This document shows, in pieces, positions 11,126 through 19,859 of a stretch of DNA of 33,510 nucleotides. A model generated the notes under the pieces. That model was given only the letters and a program-made list of their open reading frames with translations, was not told the origin of the DNA and did not search any database. The stretch is from Pseudomonadota bacterium (lineage in GTDB: Bacteria > Pseudomonadota > Gammaproteobacteria > Eutrophobiales > Eutrophobiaceae), in assembly GCA_022574295.1 (NCBI GenBank), contig JACZSJ010000015.1, positions 1 through 33,510 of the forward strand, given 5' to 3'. Within the stretch, counting starts at the first letter, position 1. Every line of letters begins with the position of its first letter. Position numbers and translations under genes: made by a program.

Positions 11126-11953
11126 TCAAAAGCAGATTGGGAACATATCGAGTTTATTTGTGATTTGATTGATGACTTCCTTACTTTGTAAGCAACCATC
11201 AAGAAATTTCATCGGATTTTTATCCGGACACAAAACATGCCAACGGTTCAGGCATGATTTCAGTTTATTCCGTTGTGTATGTGTGAAGCGCCATTTTTCA
11301 ATGATCTGACCATAATAATCCGGAGTTTCATTGGGACTATCCAGATCTTTTGCCAGTTGACGGAGTGAAGTAATCAGTTGCTCAATGATTTCCAGTTTGT
11401 CCTTAAGTAAACCTGCAACGAAAGATGCTGATATTTTATCAGCCTGATGTTGTTGATTGTCTGAAATGATTTTAACCACGTGGATCAGTTCACTGGTTGC
11501 GAAACGACAGGCTGTTGCATAGAAACCTGCCGCTTCCATCTCAAATATGCTGTCTGAAAATACAGTATCTGTGTAATCAGTTGCCGGGTGATCACAGCTC
11601 AATACCTCCATGGATCGACAAAGGGGTGAGAATAGTATTTGCGGATACCACGACTGTTGAGTGGATTGTTCGACGATTTTATGTGCAATGATGATTTTGC
11701 CAATATCCAGATTTTTGTGACCAGCAATGCCGATGTTCAGCCAAATATCCTGTTTGCCAGTTTGCAGAAAGGCATGAGTGAAGGCGGTTGCAGCAGCAGC
11801 GTTGATCTTGCCGATACCACAAATCGTCAAGGACATCTGTTTATCCTGACTCATATACAAAGGAAAGGAAGCCGACTCAGCACAAACTTTTAGTCGATGA
11901 TGCGCTATCAGTGATTTTGCTTCGCATTTAAGTGCACAGATAATATGGATCAT
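11126..11953 (-). CDS. Nucleoside phosphorylase / MTA-SAH nucleosidase-like protein
   Basis: MIHIICALKCEAKSLI..., ICGIGKINAAAATAFTHAF, WLNIGIAGHKNLDIGKIIIAHKI, FEMEAAGFYATA motif of the PNP/UDP phosphorylase family. Confidence 0.8.
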   Translation of the reverse strand: MIHIICALKCEAKSLIAHHRLKVCAESASFPLYMSQDKQMSLTICGIGKINAAAATAFTHAFLQTGKQDIWLNIGIAGHKNLDIGKIIIAHKIVEQSTQQSWYPQILFSPLCRSMEVLSCDHPATDYTDTVFSDSIFEMEAAGFYATACRFATSELIHVVKIISDNQQHQADKISASFVAGLLKDKLEIIEQLITSLRQLAKDLDSPNETPDYYGQIIEKWRFTHTQRNKLKSCLNRWHVLCPDKNPMKFLDGCLQSKEVINQITNKLDMFPICF

Positions 11954-11959
11954 ATTTAA

Positions 11960-12442
11960 TCAGTCGGGATGTATACCATACGACCTTAACGTATTTTCGA
12001 TAAAATCCTTCCAAACAGGATCTGGTTGCCAGACGGCATCAATGTGTCGAGTCGCATCAACAAATGGGACTTGGCACATTATTGTGTGATAGAGAAACAT
12101 AAAGGCTGAAACGCGCCAATTCATGGCGCAATGGACAAATATTTTTTTATTCTCGTGTTTTTCCATATGTTTGAAAAAAAGTTTCAGATCTTCAAGGCCA
12201 GGTGAGCTGAAATCAACCGGGATATGTACATATTGCATATTGAATCTCCTGATTATTTCATTTTCATCTTCGATAGCGTTTGGTGAATCATTTAAAGCCA
12301 GGTTAAATATGACTTCAAAACCTTCAGCGCAAATTTCCTTGAATTGCTCAGCTTTTGGTTGACCTGATGTGGCGATATTTTCATCAATTCGATAAAAATT
12401 AATGATATCTTCCAATGCGTTATTTTTCAGGGGATCATTCAT
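11960..12442 (-). CDS. Protein tyrosine phosphatase-like (DSP fold) family protein with CX4R loop
   Basis: FYRIDENIATSGQPKAEQFKEICAEGFEVIFNLAL...IFVHCAMNWRVSAFMFLYH; SGQP and HC...R context of the DUF442/DSP family. Confidence 0.72.
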   Translation of the reverse strand: MNDPLKNNALEDIINFYRIDENIATSGQPKAEQFKEICAEGFEVIFNLALNDSPNAIEDENEIIRRFNMQYVHIPVDFSSPGLEDLKLFFKHMEKHENKKIFVHCAMNWRVSAFMFLYHTIMCQVPFVDATRHIDAVWQPDPVWKDFIENTLRSYGIHPD

Positions 12443-13281
12443 CAGGCTGTTGTTGCATCCATGGTATATTTCGCCAGCAACTGCTTAAAGTCGTCAACAT
12501 GCTCGGTATTATCGTGTTTCTCCGCCCCAGCCAGATAAATATTAATTTTACTTCTCATCATTTTAATCGCAGCATCACGATCAACGTCATTTAATGTGGC
12601 TGTTGAGATTATTTTATTCAGTGCCTGAATCCTGAATCGATCCATGCCCCAGTACTGACGAGATAGTTGGTCATCGTGGCCACCGTACTTGGTGATCAAA
12701 GCCTCCTCAATATATAACACTGGATAGTGTGAGCAGAGTCGCAGCCAGAGATCATAATCCTCACAGGCGGGTAGGGTTTCATCAAACAAGCCGATCTTGT
12801 CAAACAGTGAGCGGTGAATTATCACGGCAGAGGGAGAAATTGCACACAGTGGCAGACAGTGTTGAAATATATATCCACCCATTTTCTTGTGTTTGCTCAT
12901 TTGCTTGATCCTGACACCATTCCGGATCCAGATCTCATCACAATGACAGATAAGATAATCTGGCGCGTTATTCAGTTCCTGTATTTGTTTTTCAAGCTTG
13001 TTCTGATGCCAGACATCATCAGAATCCAGTAGCGCTATCCAGTCATGCCTGGCGGCCGCGATACCGGTATTCCGTGCAGCGCTCACACCTTGATTATTCT
13101 GCTCTATAAGATTGACTTCGGGATAACGGGATTTCAGCATGGATGACGTGTTATCCGTTGAACCATCATTAACAATGATAACTTCATCTACAGGTAGCGT
13201 TTGTGCCAATACGGAATCCAGTGCACGTTCGAGTAGAACCGCTCGATTATATGTTGGTATCACCGCAGAAATAGAAGACAT
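12442..13281 (-). CDS. Glycosyltransferase family 2
   Basis: SAVIPTYNRAVLLERALDSVLAQTLPVDEVIIVNDGSTDNT...GVSAARNTGIAAARHDWIALLDSDDVWHQNKLEKQ (GT-A DDD-like motif). Confidence 0.93.
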   Translation of the reverse strand: MSSISAVIPTYNRAVLLERALDSVLAQTLPVDEVIIVNDGSTDNTSSMLKSRYPEVNLIEQNNQGVSAARNTGIAAARHDWIALLDSDDVWHQNKLEKQIQELNNAPDYLICHCDEIWIRNGVRIKQMSKHKKMGGYIFQHCLPLCAISPSAVIIHRSLFDKIGLFDETLPACEDYDLWLRLCSHYPVLYIEEALITKYGGHDDQLSRQYWGMDRFRIQALNKIISTATLNDVDRDAAIKMMRSKINIYLAGAEKHDNTEHVDDFKQLLAKYTMDATTA

Positions 13282-13349
13282 ATCAGAATTTTTTATAAAT
13301 GGTTAAAATAAGTTAAATAGAGGGATTTATCCCGGGGATTATCCAATAA

Positions 13350-14105
13350 ATGCCACGACTTGAACATAAAACTGTCGTTATTACCGGTGCCAGTAGCGGT
13401 ATCGGTGAATCAATCGCCACCACATTCGCCCGTGAAGGTGCGCATGTGGTGGTGAATTACAACAATTCAAAGGCAAAGGCAGAACAGATCGTCAGGCAGA
13501 TCAATGGCGGCGGCGGTCAAGCCGTTGCTATCAGGGCAAATGTGGCTGAGCCGAAGGATGTGTCCTTTCTAATTGATGAAGCACTGTCTGAGTTAGGGCA
13601 GGTTGATATCTGGGTGAATAATGCAGGTGCAGATATATTGACTGGAAAGGGGGCCGAGCTGAGTGAGCAGGAAAAGTTACAATCACTGATAGATATCGAT
13701 CTGAAAGGGACGATTCATTGTTGTTGGGGTATTGTGCCTGTGATGGAGCAGGCAGGTCATGGTGTCATCATCAATATGACATGGGATCTGGCCATTCACG
13801 GATTTCAGGGCAGAAATCCACAAATGTTCGCTGCAGCCAAAGCAGGTGTAATTGGATTTAGTCAATCTTTGGCAAAGACCGTTGCGCCCGATATACGTGT
13901 CAATCTTGTCGCGCCAGGCTGGATTGAAACGGTATTTGCAAAGGAGAGGATGGAAACGACATATTATCAGGCACGCATTAGCGAAATTCCGCTTAAACGT
14001 TTCGGGCAAGCTCAAGACGTTGCAAATGCCGCACTTTATCTGGCATCAGATGAAGCTTCCTACATTACTGGACAGATATTCAACATCAATGGTGGTTTAG
14101 TTTAA
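13350..14105 (+). CDS. SDR family oxidoreductase (FabG-like fold, atypical active site)
   Basis: VVITGASSGIGESIATTFAREGAHVVVNYNNS (TGxxxGIG), VNNAGAD, VNLVAPGWIET; FAAAK at the YxxxK position. Confidence 0.88.
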   Translation: MPRLEHKTVVITGASSGIGESIATTFAREGAHVVVNYNNSKAKAEQIVRQINGGGGQAVAIRANVAEPKDVSFLIDEALSELGQVDIWVNNAGADILTGKGAELSEQEKLQSLIDIDLKGTIHCCWGIVPVMEQAGHGVIINMTWDLAIHGFQGRNPQMFAAAKAGVIGFSQSLAKTVAPDIRVNLVAPGWIETVFAKERMETTYYQARISEIPLKRFGQAQDVANAALYLASDEASYITGQIFNINGGLV

Positions 14106-14125
14106 CCACTTCAAGTTTTGTATCG

Positions 14126-14602
14126 TTAAATCCAACGCCGGACTTTGGTCTTATAATCCTGATATTCCTTGCCAAAAATATTTTCAAGAAATGGTTCTTC
14201 GTGCTTGATAAACCATTCCTGAATGATCAGAAAGAAGACGGGGATAACGAACCAGGGTGTCAGGCTGCCCAGATAGATTGCCGTGCCAATCAAGATTAGC
14301 ACCATACCAAGATACATTGGATTACGCGTAAATCGATAAGGTCCACCTTTGACTAATGTCGTAGAGGGTTCAAAAGGCCTGATTGCGGTTGCCGATTTTT
14401 TGAAATAAAGCGCGCCGCTAGCAATGAGTGCAAAACCACAAAGCCCAATAAAAGTAGCCATATAATCAAAGTCTGGATAATTAAAAGTTGTGCTGATGAT
14501 ATTCTGGACAGGTAAATATCTATCCAGAATAAACATCAGAAGTATTGAGATCAGCAGGTAAACAGGGGGTATTATTTTGCCATGTGTTATTTTATCAGGC
14601 AT
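14126..14602 (-). CDS. Isoprenylcysteine carboxyl methyltransferase (ICMT)-like membrane methyltransferase
   Basis: TTLVKGGPYRFTRNPMYLGMVLILIGTAIYLGSL...EEPFLENIFGKEYQDYKTKVRRWI is the ICMT/PEMT signature. Start taken at MPDKITHGK; the ORF track extends to 14635. Confidence 0.85.
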   Translation of the reverse strand: MPDKITHGKIIPPVYLLISILLMFILDRYLPVQNIISTTFNYPDFDYMATFIGLCGFALIASGALYFKKSATAIRPFEPSTTLVKGGPYRFTRNPMYLGMVLILIGTAIYLGSLTPWFVIPVFFLIIQEWFIKHEEPFLENIFGKEYQDYKTKVRRWI

Positions 14603-14969
14603 TCTTTTTCGTGCATTTCTCAGCCAGCAAAACAAAGATCAATGCTAGCAATGCGGGTGAGGCCTGTATAAACAGAATACTTATTTTGGCCGTTATTGCG
14701 CCAAAAATTCCTGCGACGATAATGCAACTTAGAAAAAATACTTTGAAAGCTAAATCTTTTTTTACAATACCGACTATTAGTCCTGCCGCCAGAAAGCCAT
14801 TATAAAGACCCTGGTTCATGGCCAATGTGGCAGAGGCGGCTGCGAACTCCGGGGTCGTGGCAAAGACTTTATAACCTACAGGATGATCCCACAGGAACAT
14901 TTCAAGTATGAGAAAACCAATATGTAGAATTGCAACGAACAAAACTAATAGTTGACTGACTATTTTCAT
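14595..14969 (-). CDS. DUF1304 domain-containing membrane protein
   Basis: 124 aa; HIGFLILEMFLWDHPVGYKVF...NQGLYNGFLAAGLIVG is typical of DUF1304. Confidence 0.85.
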   Translation of the reverse strand: MKIVSQLLVLFVAILHIGFLILEMFLWDHPVGYKVFATTPEFAAASATLAMNQGLYNGFLAAGLIVGIVKKDLAFKVFFLSCIIVAGIFGAITAKISILFIQASPALLALIFVLLAEKCTKKNA

Positions 14970-15008
14970 ATTTTGTTTTCTCTGTTCTGAAAATTTTAGT
15001 AACGTTTA

Positions 15009-15524
15009 TTAATAGTGGATCAATGAATGTACCTGATATTTGGAGAGTAGTTTCCTGCCATTTAATTCGTCGAGTTCGATAACAAAGGCGCACGCGCAAA
15101 CTTCAGCACCAAGTTTTTCTATCAACTGGCAACTGGCAACGGCAGTACCGCCTGTTGCGATTAAATCATCAACCAGTAAAACTTTGTCATTGCTATCCAG
15201 TGCATCTGTATGGACTTCTAACGATGTTGAACCATATTCAAGGTCGTAAGAAACGCTTTGAATGTCGTAGGGTAATTTTCCGGGTTTGCGTAAAGGGACA
15301 AAACTGACGCCCATTTCCCATGCAGCGAGACTGCCAAAGATAAAACCTCTTGCTTCCATGCCAACGACAGCAGTAATTTCTTCGCCCAGAAAGGGATGTA
15401 TCAATTGGTGGACAGCCAAACGTAACATCATCGGGTTTTTGACCAGTGGAGTGATATCTTTGAACTGTATTCCAGGTTTTGGAAAATCGGGGACATTACG
15501 GATGTAAGCTTTAAGCCGATCCAT
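15009..15524 (-). CDS. apt: Adenine phosphoribosyltransferase
   Basis: IRNVPDFPKPGIQFKDITPL, GMEARGFIFGSLAAWEMGVSFVPLRKPGKLP, VLLVDDLIATGGTAVAS. Confidence 0.97.
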   Translation of the reverse strand: MDRLKAYIRNVPDFPKPGIQFKDITPLVKNPMMLRLAVHQLIHPFLGEEITAVVGMEARGFIFGSLAAWEMGVSFVPLRKPGKLPYDIQSVSYDLEYGSTSLEVHTDALDSNDKVLLVDDLIATGGTAVASCQLIEKLGAEVCACAFVIELDELNGRKLLSKYQVHSLIHY

Positions 15525-15547
15525 AAATCGTTCTCCAGCGATAAATA

Positions 15548-17923
15548 TTATTGCTCATCAGTACTCTTTTCTTGCTCGGGTTCTTTACGGATTGTGGCGT
15601 CGTCATCTTCTTCCAATGTTTCTGGAGGTAAGAGTGTGGTGTCTGACTCAGCGAGTGCTTCTTCATCAGTACTATTTTCATCATGTGACTCTGTTCCTCT
15701 ATCTGAATGTCCCACATTTTTAACAAAGGTCGTTATTTTCTTGATCCAGCTATTGCCTTTATCTTCTGCATCCTGAGCCATCTGTGTAAGCGTCAGGTAA
15801 TCTATTTTCCCCGTAGCTAAAACGGGTAATTCTTCGGCCAGCAATATTTTTCTGGGTAAATAAAGTTCACCATGCTTGTCTTTTTTGATCTGTACCTGAA
15901 AATGTTTTCTCAGGGCATCTTTGTTGTCTGTTATCAGGATGATTTTTTCACCTTTCCTGTCGTCTGGCAAACTAACGGCAGCATGGTTAAATCCCATCCA
16001 TGTTTGTGTGGCCAATTCTTCTACGACTGTCAGTGATATCATTTCGCCACCTATCTTCGCGAAGCGTTTTGCTCTCCCCAGAATATAAAAATATCCATCA
16101 TCATCGACCCTGGCAATATCTCCCGTGTCATACCACCCTGGTCCTCTGTCGGATGTAGGGGCTTGTATTTCACCATCCGACTCTGCAAGCAAATAACCCA
16201 ACATGACATTTGGCCCTTTCACAAAAAGCCTGCCCCCTTCTTCAATCCCCTCTACCGGTTCCAGGTAGTACGTCATCTTTGAAACAGGGCGGCCAACAGC
16301 ACCGGGTTTGTTTTCCATGGGAGTATTGATGGAAATCACAGGGCTCGTTTCAGTCACACCGTATCCCTGATAAATGCGGATACCAAATTTCTCCATCCAG
16401 GTTTGTTGTGTTTCGTCACGCAACTTCTCAGCCCCTGCCACAGCATAACGCAAGGTATGAAAATCGTAGGGGTGCGCATGACGTGCATAAGCCCTGAAAA
16501 ATGTGTTTGAACCGAACAGGATGGTTGCTTCCAGTTCATAGATTAATTCGGGAATGATTCGGTAATGTAATGGTGTTGGATAAAGAAATATTTTGCTACC
16601 ACCAAACAGTGGCATCAGGAAGCCGGCATTCAGACCGAATGTATGAAACAAAGGTAAGCATGAAAAAATTAAGTCCTGAGGTGTGAAATTAATATGACAA
16701 CTGACTTGCGCATTATTTGAAAGTACATTGCTGTGCGAGAGCACGACCCCTTTTGGGGAACCTTCAGAACCGGAAGTAAAGAGGATAACCGCCGGGCTGT
16801 CTGGAGAAATCCCTTTCGATATCCGGCGGTAATGGGCGACTGGATAAAAGCCTCTAATCAATCCCGCTAATTTATCAAAAATTGAAATACGATCACGCAA
16901 ATCTTCCAGATAAATTAACTGTACCTGCTCTTCAAGTGCGTTTGCCAGTTCTTGCAGATTTGCTTTTTCAATAAATTTTCTTGAAGTATAAATTGTGTTG
17001 ATTTTGCCTGTTTTACAAGATCGGAGGATTGCCTGCGTCCCCCCGGTAAAATTTATCATTGCCGTGACACGAGTTGCGTACTGAACCGCAAGGAAAGTCA
17101 CTAAAGTACCTATTACATTTGGCATCATGATGCCGACATGTTCGCCCACTTCCGTGTTCTTGCGAATGACTCTGCCAATCACCATCGCTTTTGTAATGAG
17201 TTGCTTATATGAAATTGGTTCGCGATTGATATCTTCAGCAAATAGCCTGTTTTTTCCGTAACGGTTGGCAGCATTTAACATCGCATCAAAGATGGTGGTG
17301 CGATGATTAAAAGAGCTGTAAGTCAGCAAATACATGATGTCCTGCATCCAGGTTGCTGAAAGTTTTCTGCGATCATGGCCATGAATATCGTCGTCAGCGT
17401 CAAATTTGACGGGTGAGAGTATGGTCAGTGTGATACGTGGAAACCAGACGATGTGTCCCTGTTTTTCCAAATATGAAAACGGGGTGAATTTTGCGCCATC
17501 TATTGCAATAGGCAGTACCGTTGCACCGGACTTGTCTGCAATGAGTCCCGGGCCTTCATATATTTTCATCAAGGAGCCGGTGGTCGTAATTCTTCCTTCA
17601 GGGAAGATAACGGCTTTTTTATCCTGGGAAAGAAATTTGACCATGGACTTTACCGATAAAGGATTCGCCGGATCCATGATGAATAAATCAACAAACATCT
17701 GGCTAAATCTGGAAGTAAATTTGCTGGCGATACGCGTATTAATCGCAAAAGTCGGTGTCTCTGGTAACCAGGCATAAAGTAATATGCAATCAAGCAGTGA
17801 TGTGTGATTGGCGACAATCAAAACGCGATCGCCCGCTTCCTGATAGTGTTCCATACCGGTGACTTCAACACGATATAATAGTCTGAGAAGGCAACGAAGC
17901 AGGAACTTGAGAAGTTTAATCAT
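15548..17923 (-). CDS. aas: Bifunctional acyltransferase / acyl-ACP synthetase (Aas-like) with acidic C-terminal tail
   Basis: N-terminal PlsC-type NHTSLLDCILL (HX4D) and FPEGRI; C-terminal AMP-binding VILFTSGSEGSPKGVVLSHSN and GYGVTETSPVISINTP; 791 aa. Confidence 0.88.
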   Translation of the reverse strand: MIKLLKFLLRCLLRLLYRVEVTGMEHYQEAGDRVLIVANHTSLLDCILLYAWLPETPTFAINTRIASKFTSRFSQMFVDLFIMDPANPLSVKSMVKFLSQDKKAVIFPEGRITTTGSLMKIYEGPGLIADKSGATVLPIAIDGAKFTPFSYLEKQGHIVWFPRITLTILSPVKFDADDDIHGHDRRKLSATWMQDIMYLLTYSSFNHRTTIFDAMLNAANRYGKNRLFAEDINREPISYKQLITKAMVIGRVIRKNTEVGEHVGIMMPNVIGTLVTFLAVQYATRVTAMINFTGGTQAILRSCKTGKINTIYTSRKFIEKANLQELANALEEQVQLIYLEDLRDRISIFDKLAGLIRGFYPVAHYRRISKGISPDSPAVILFTSGSEGSPKGVVLSHSNVLSNNAQVSCHINFTPQDLIFSCLPLFHTFGLNAGFLMPLFGGSKIFLYPTPLHYRIIPELIYELEATILFGSNTFFRAYARHAHPYDFHTLRYAVAGAEKLRDETQQTWMEKFGIRIYQGYGVTETSPVISINTPMENKPGAVGRPVSKMTYYLEPVEGIEEGGRLFVKGPNVMLGYLLAESDGEIQAPTSDRGPGWYDTGDIARVDDDGYFYILGRAKRFAKIGGEMISLTVVEELATQTWMGFNHAAVSLPDDRKGEKIILITDNKDALRKHFQVQIKKDKHGELYLPRKILLAEELPVLATGKIDYLTLTQMAQDAEDKGNSWIKKITTFVKNVGHSDRGTESHDENSTDEEALAESDTTLLPPETLEEDDDATIRKEPEQEKSTDEQ

Positions 17924-17983
17924 GGGACGATAACTTACACCATACCCAAATTATTTGGAAATGATATCCCGGGATTGAAAACC

Positions 17984-19624
17984 TTATGCGCCTTTGGGAG
18001 GCATTCCTAGATAGATATCCAATAACTGTCCTGGTTTGATGTAGCGTGTTTTCGCAAGACTGTTCCATTTTTTGATTTGTTTGACAGAAACACCAAAGCG
18101 TTGTGATATCAGCCAGAGTGAATCACCATCCAGTACGGTATAACTCACGTGTTGTGTATTACTACCGGATGTTTTGCTGGAAACAACATGTACGACCTTT
18201 GTGGTTTTGTCAGTTTCTTCGGCAACCCAGATTTCAAGTTTTTGCCCGAGGCGTAAGATTGATTTACTCGAAATTCCGTTCCAGGCACTAAGTTGTTTTA
18301 CGCTAATGCCATAATGCCGACCAATGTCCCATAAATTGTCACCACGCTTAATGGTATAGACATATCGTTGACCATCACCACTGCGTTTCAGACCTCTATA
18401 GCGACGTGAGTCGAGGCTCAGGCTGTAATGTTTTAGTGGTTTCTGCGCCGTGGGGATCAAAAGTGAGTGGCCGGCACGAATGGTATTGCTGCGTAGATGA
18501 TTGACCTGTTTCAGTGTTGAAACATCGGTTCTGTAATGTGCGGCGATAAGCCCGAGAGACTCACCTTTTTTTATCTTGTGTTGCTGCCATTTAATGCGCT
18601 TATCAGATGCGAGTGTGGCAAGTTGATTTTCGAAAGCAGCCGCTTTATCGACCGGAATTAACAGTCGGTGTGGACCGTTTGGATCGGTGGCCCATCGATT
18701 AAAACCCGGGTTTAATGTATAGAGTTCTTCGATAGACAATTCAGAAAGTTCGGCTGCAGTCGCAAGATCAATTTGGCTGTCGACATCGACTATCTCGAAA
18801 TAGCGGGTATTTGTGATTGGTTTAAGCGCAATTTTGTATTTACCTGGATTGGATATAATCTCAGCAATTGCAAGCAGACTCGGAACGTAAGCACGTGTTT
18901 CTCCTGGTAGCTTTAGTGAGAAAAAATCAGTGGGTTTGCCCGCTTTTTTGTTACGTCTAATGGCCTTGCCAACATTGCCTTCACCTGAGTTGTAGGCAGC
19001 AAGGGCGAGTAACCAGTCCTCATCAAATTCCTGATGGAGTTTTTGTAGGTAATTCAGGGCGGCATTGGTTGCTGCAACAATATCTCTACGGCCGTCATAC
19101 CACCAGTTCTGTCTCAGGCCATAAATTCTGCCAGTGCCGGGGATAAACTGCCATATTCCTGAGGCACGGCTGCGAGAATAGGCAAAGGGGTTGTATGCGC
19201 TTTCAACAATGGGCAAAAGTGCAAGATCCAGTGGCATATTCCGTTTTTCAAGTTCTTCAACAATATAATATAAGTAAGGTTCGGCACGTGTTGACACACG
19301 ATCAAGATATGCCTGATTTCTAGTAAACCATGCCAGTTTACTTGCGGTTGTCTTCTCTGAAATATCTCTTGTCAGTGTTAGTCCTGAGCCAATTCGTTTC
19401 CATACGTCTGTTTCTTGTGTTGTTAATGGTTCACTTGCCTCTGAGGTGCCAGAATTTGGATACGACTTTTCTGAAATTTCGACAATATTTAAATCTTGGG
19501 CCTCTGACACTTCTGTTGTGGAAGTTTGACGGGGAATACCGGCATCATCACGTGGCGCGGCGAGGTTACATGCGCTCAGGGAAAAAAAATGAACGAATAA
19601 GATTGCAACAGACAATTTTTGCAT
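17984..19624 (-). CDS. mltD: Membrane-bound lytic murein transglycosylase D (SLT + 3 LysM), lipoprotein
   Basis: Lipobox LSAC; LPIVESAYNPFAYSRSRASGIWQFIPGTGRIYGL (SLT catalytic Glu); LysM repeats at IKKGESLGLIAAHY, IKRGDNLWDIGRHYGIS and VLDGDSLWLISQRFGVS. Confidence 0.95.
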   Translation of the reverse strand: MQKLSVAILFVHFFSLSACNLAAPRDDAGIPRQTSTTEVSEAQDLNIVEISEKSYPNSGTSEASEPLTTQETDVWKRIGSGLTLTRDISEKTTASKLAWFTRNQAYLDRVSTRAEPYLYYIVEELEKRNMPLDLALLPIVESAYNPFAYSRSRASGIWQFIPGTGRIYGLRQNWWYDGRRDIVAATNAALNYLQKLHQEFDEDWLLALAAYNSGEGNVGKAIRRNKKAGKPTDFFSLKLPGETRAYVPSLLAIAEIISNPGKYKIALKPITNTRYFEIVDVDSQIDLATAAELSELSIEELYTLNPGFNRWATDPNGPHRLLIPVDKAAAFENQLATLASDKRIKWQQHKIKKGESLGLIAAHYRTDVSTLKQVNHLRSNTIRAGHSLLIPTAQKPLKHYSLSLDSRRYRGLKRSGDGQRYVYTIKRGDNLWDIGRHYGISVKQLSAWNGISSKSILRLGQKLEIWVAEETDKTTKVVHVVSSKTSGSNTQHVSYTVLDGDSLWLISQRFGVSVKQIKKWNSLAKTRYIKPGQLLDIYLGMPPKGA

Positions 19625-19859
19625 TGCGCAATGCTAGGGGCAGGCAAGTGATTGGTCAAGTAGAAACAACCCTGTTAGAGGTGTTTTTCATTGTGTTAAG
19701 CTCTTTAATAATGGCTGATTGTGAATTATATAACAGAAAAATCCATGTCAGGGTTTGGTCATAATGTTATGTCCTATGCCAGATAAAAAGGTAATCACGG
19801 TATGATCCAGGCTAAACAAAAAAGTGATCACGGTATGTTACAGATGATATGTTGGCGCG

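Noticed and set aside
17406-17777. 123-aa plus-strand ORF antisense to aas
   Set aside because: Shadow ORF opposite the conserved acyltransferase domain.
19330-19764. 144-aa plus-strand ORF antisense to mltD
   Set aside because: No recognisable domain; lies opposite a well-supported mltD. Probably spurious.
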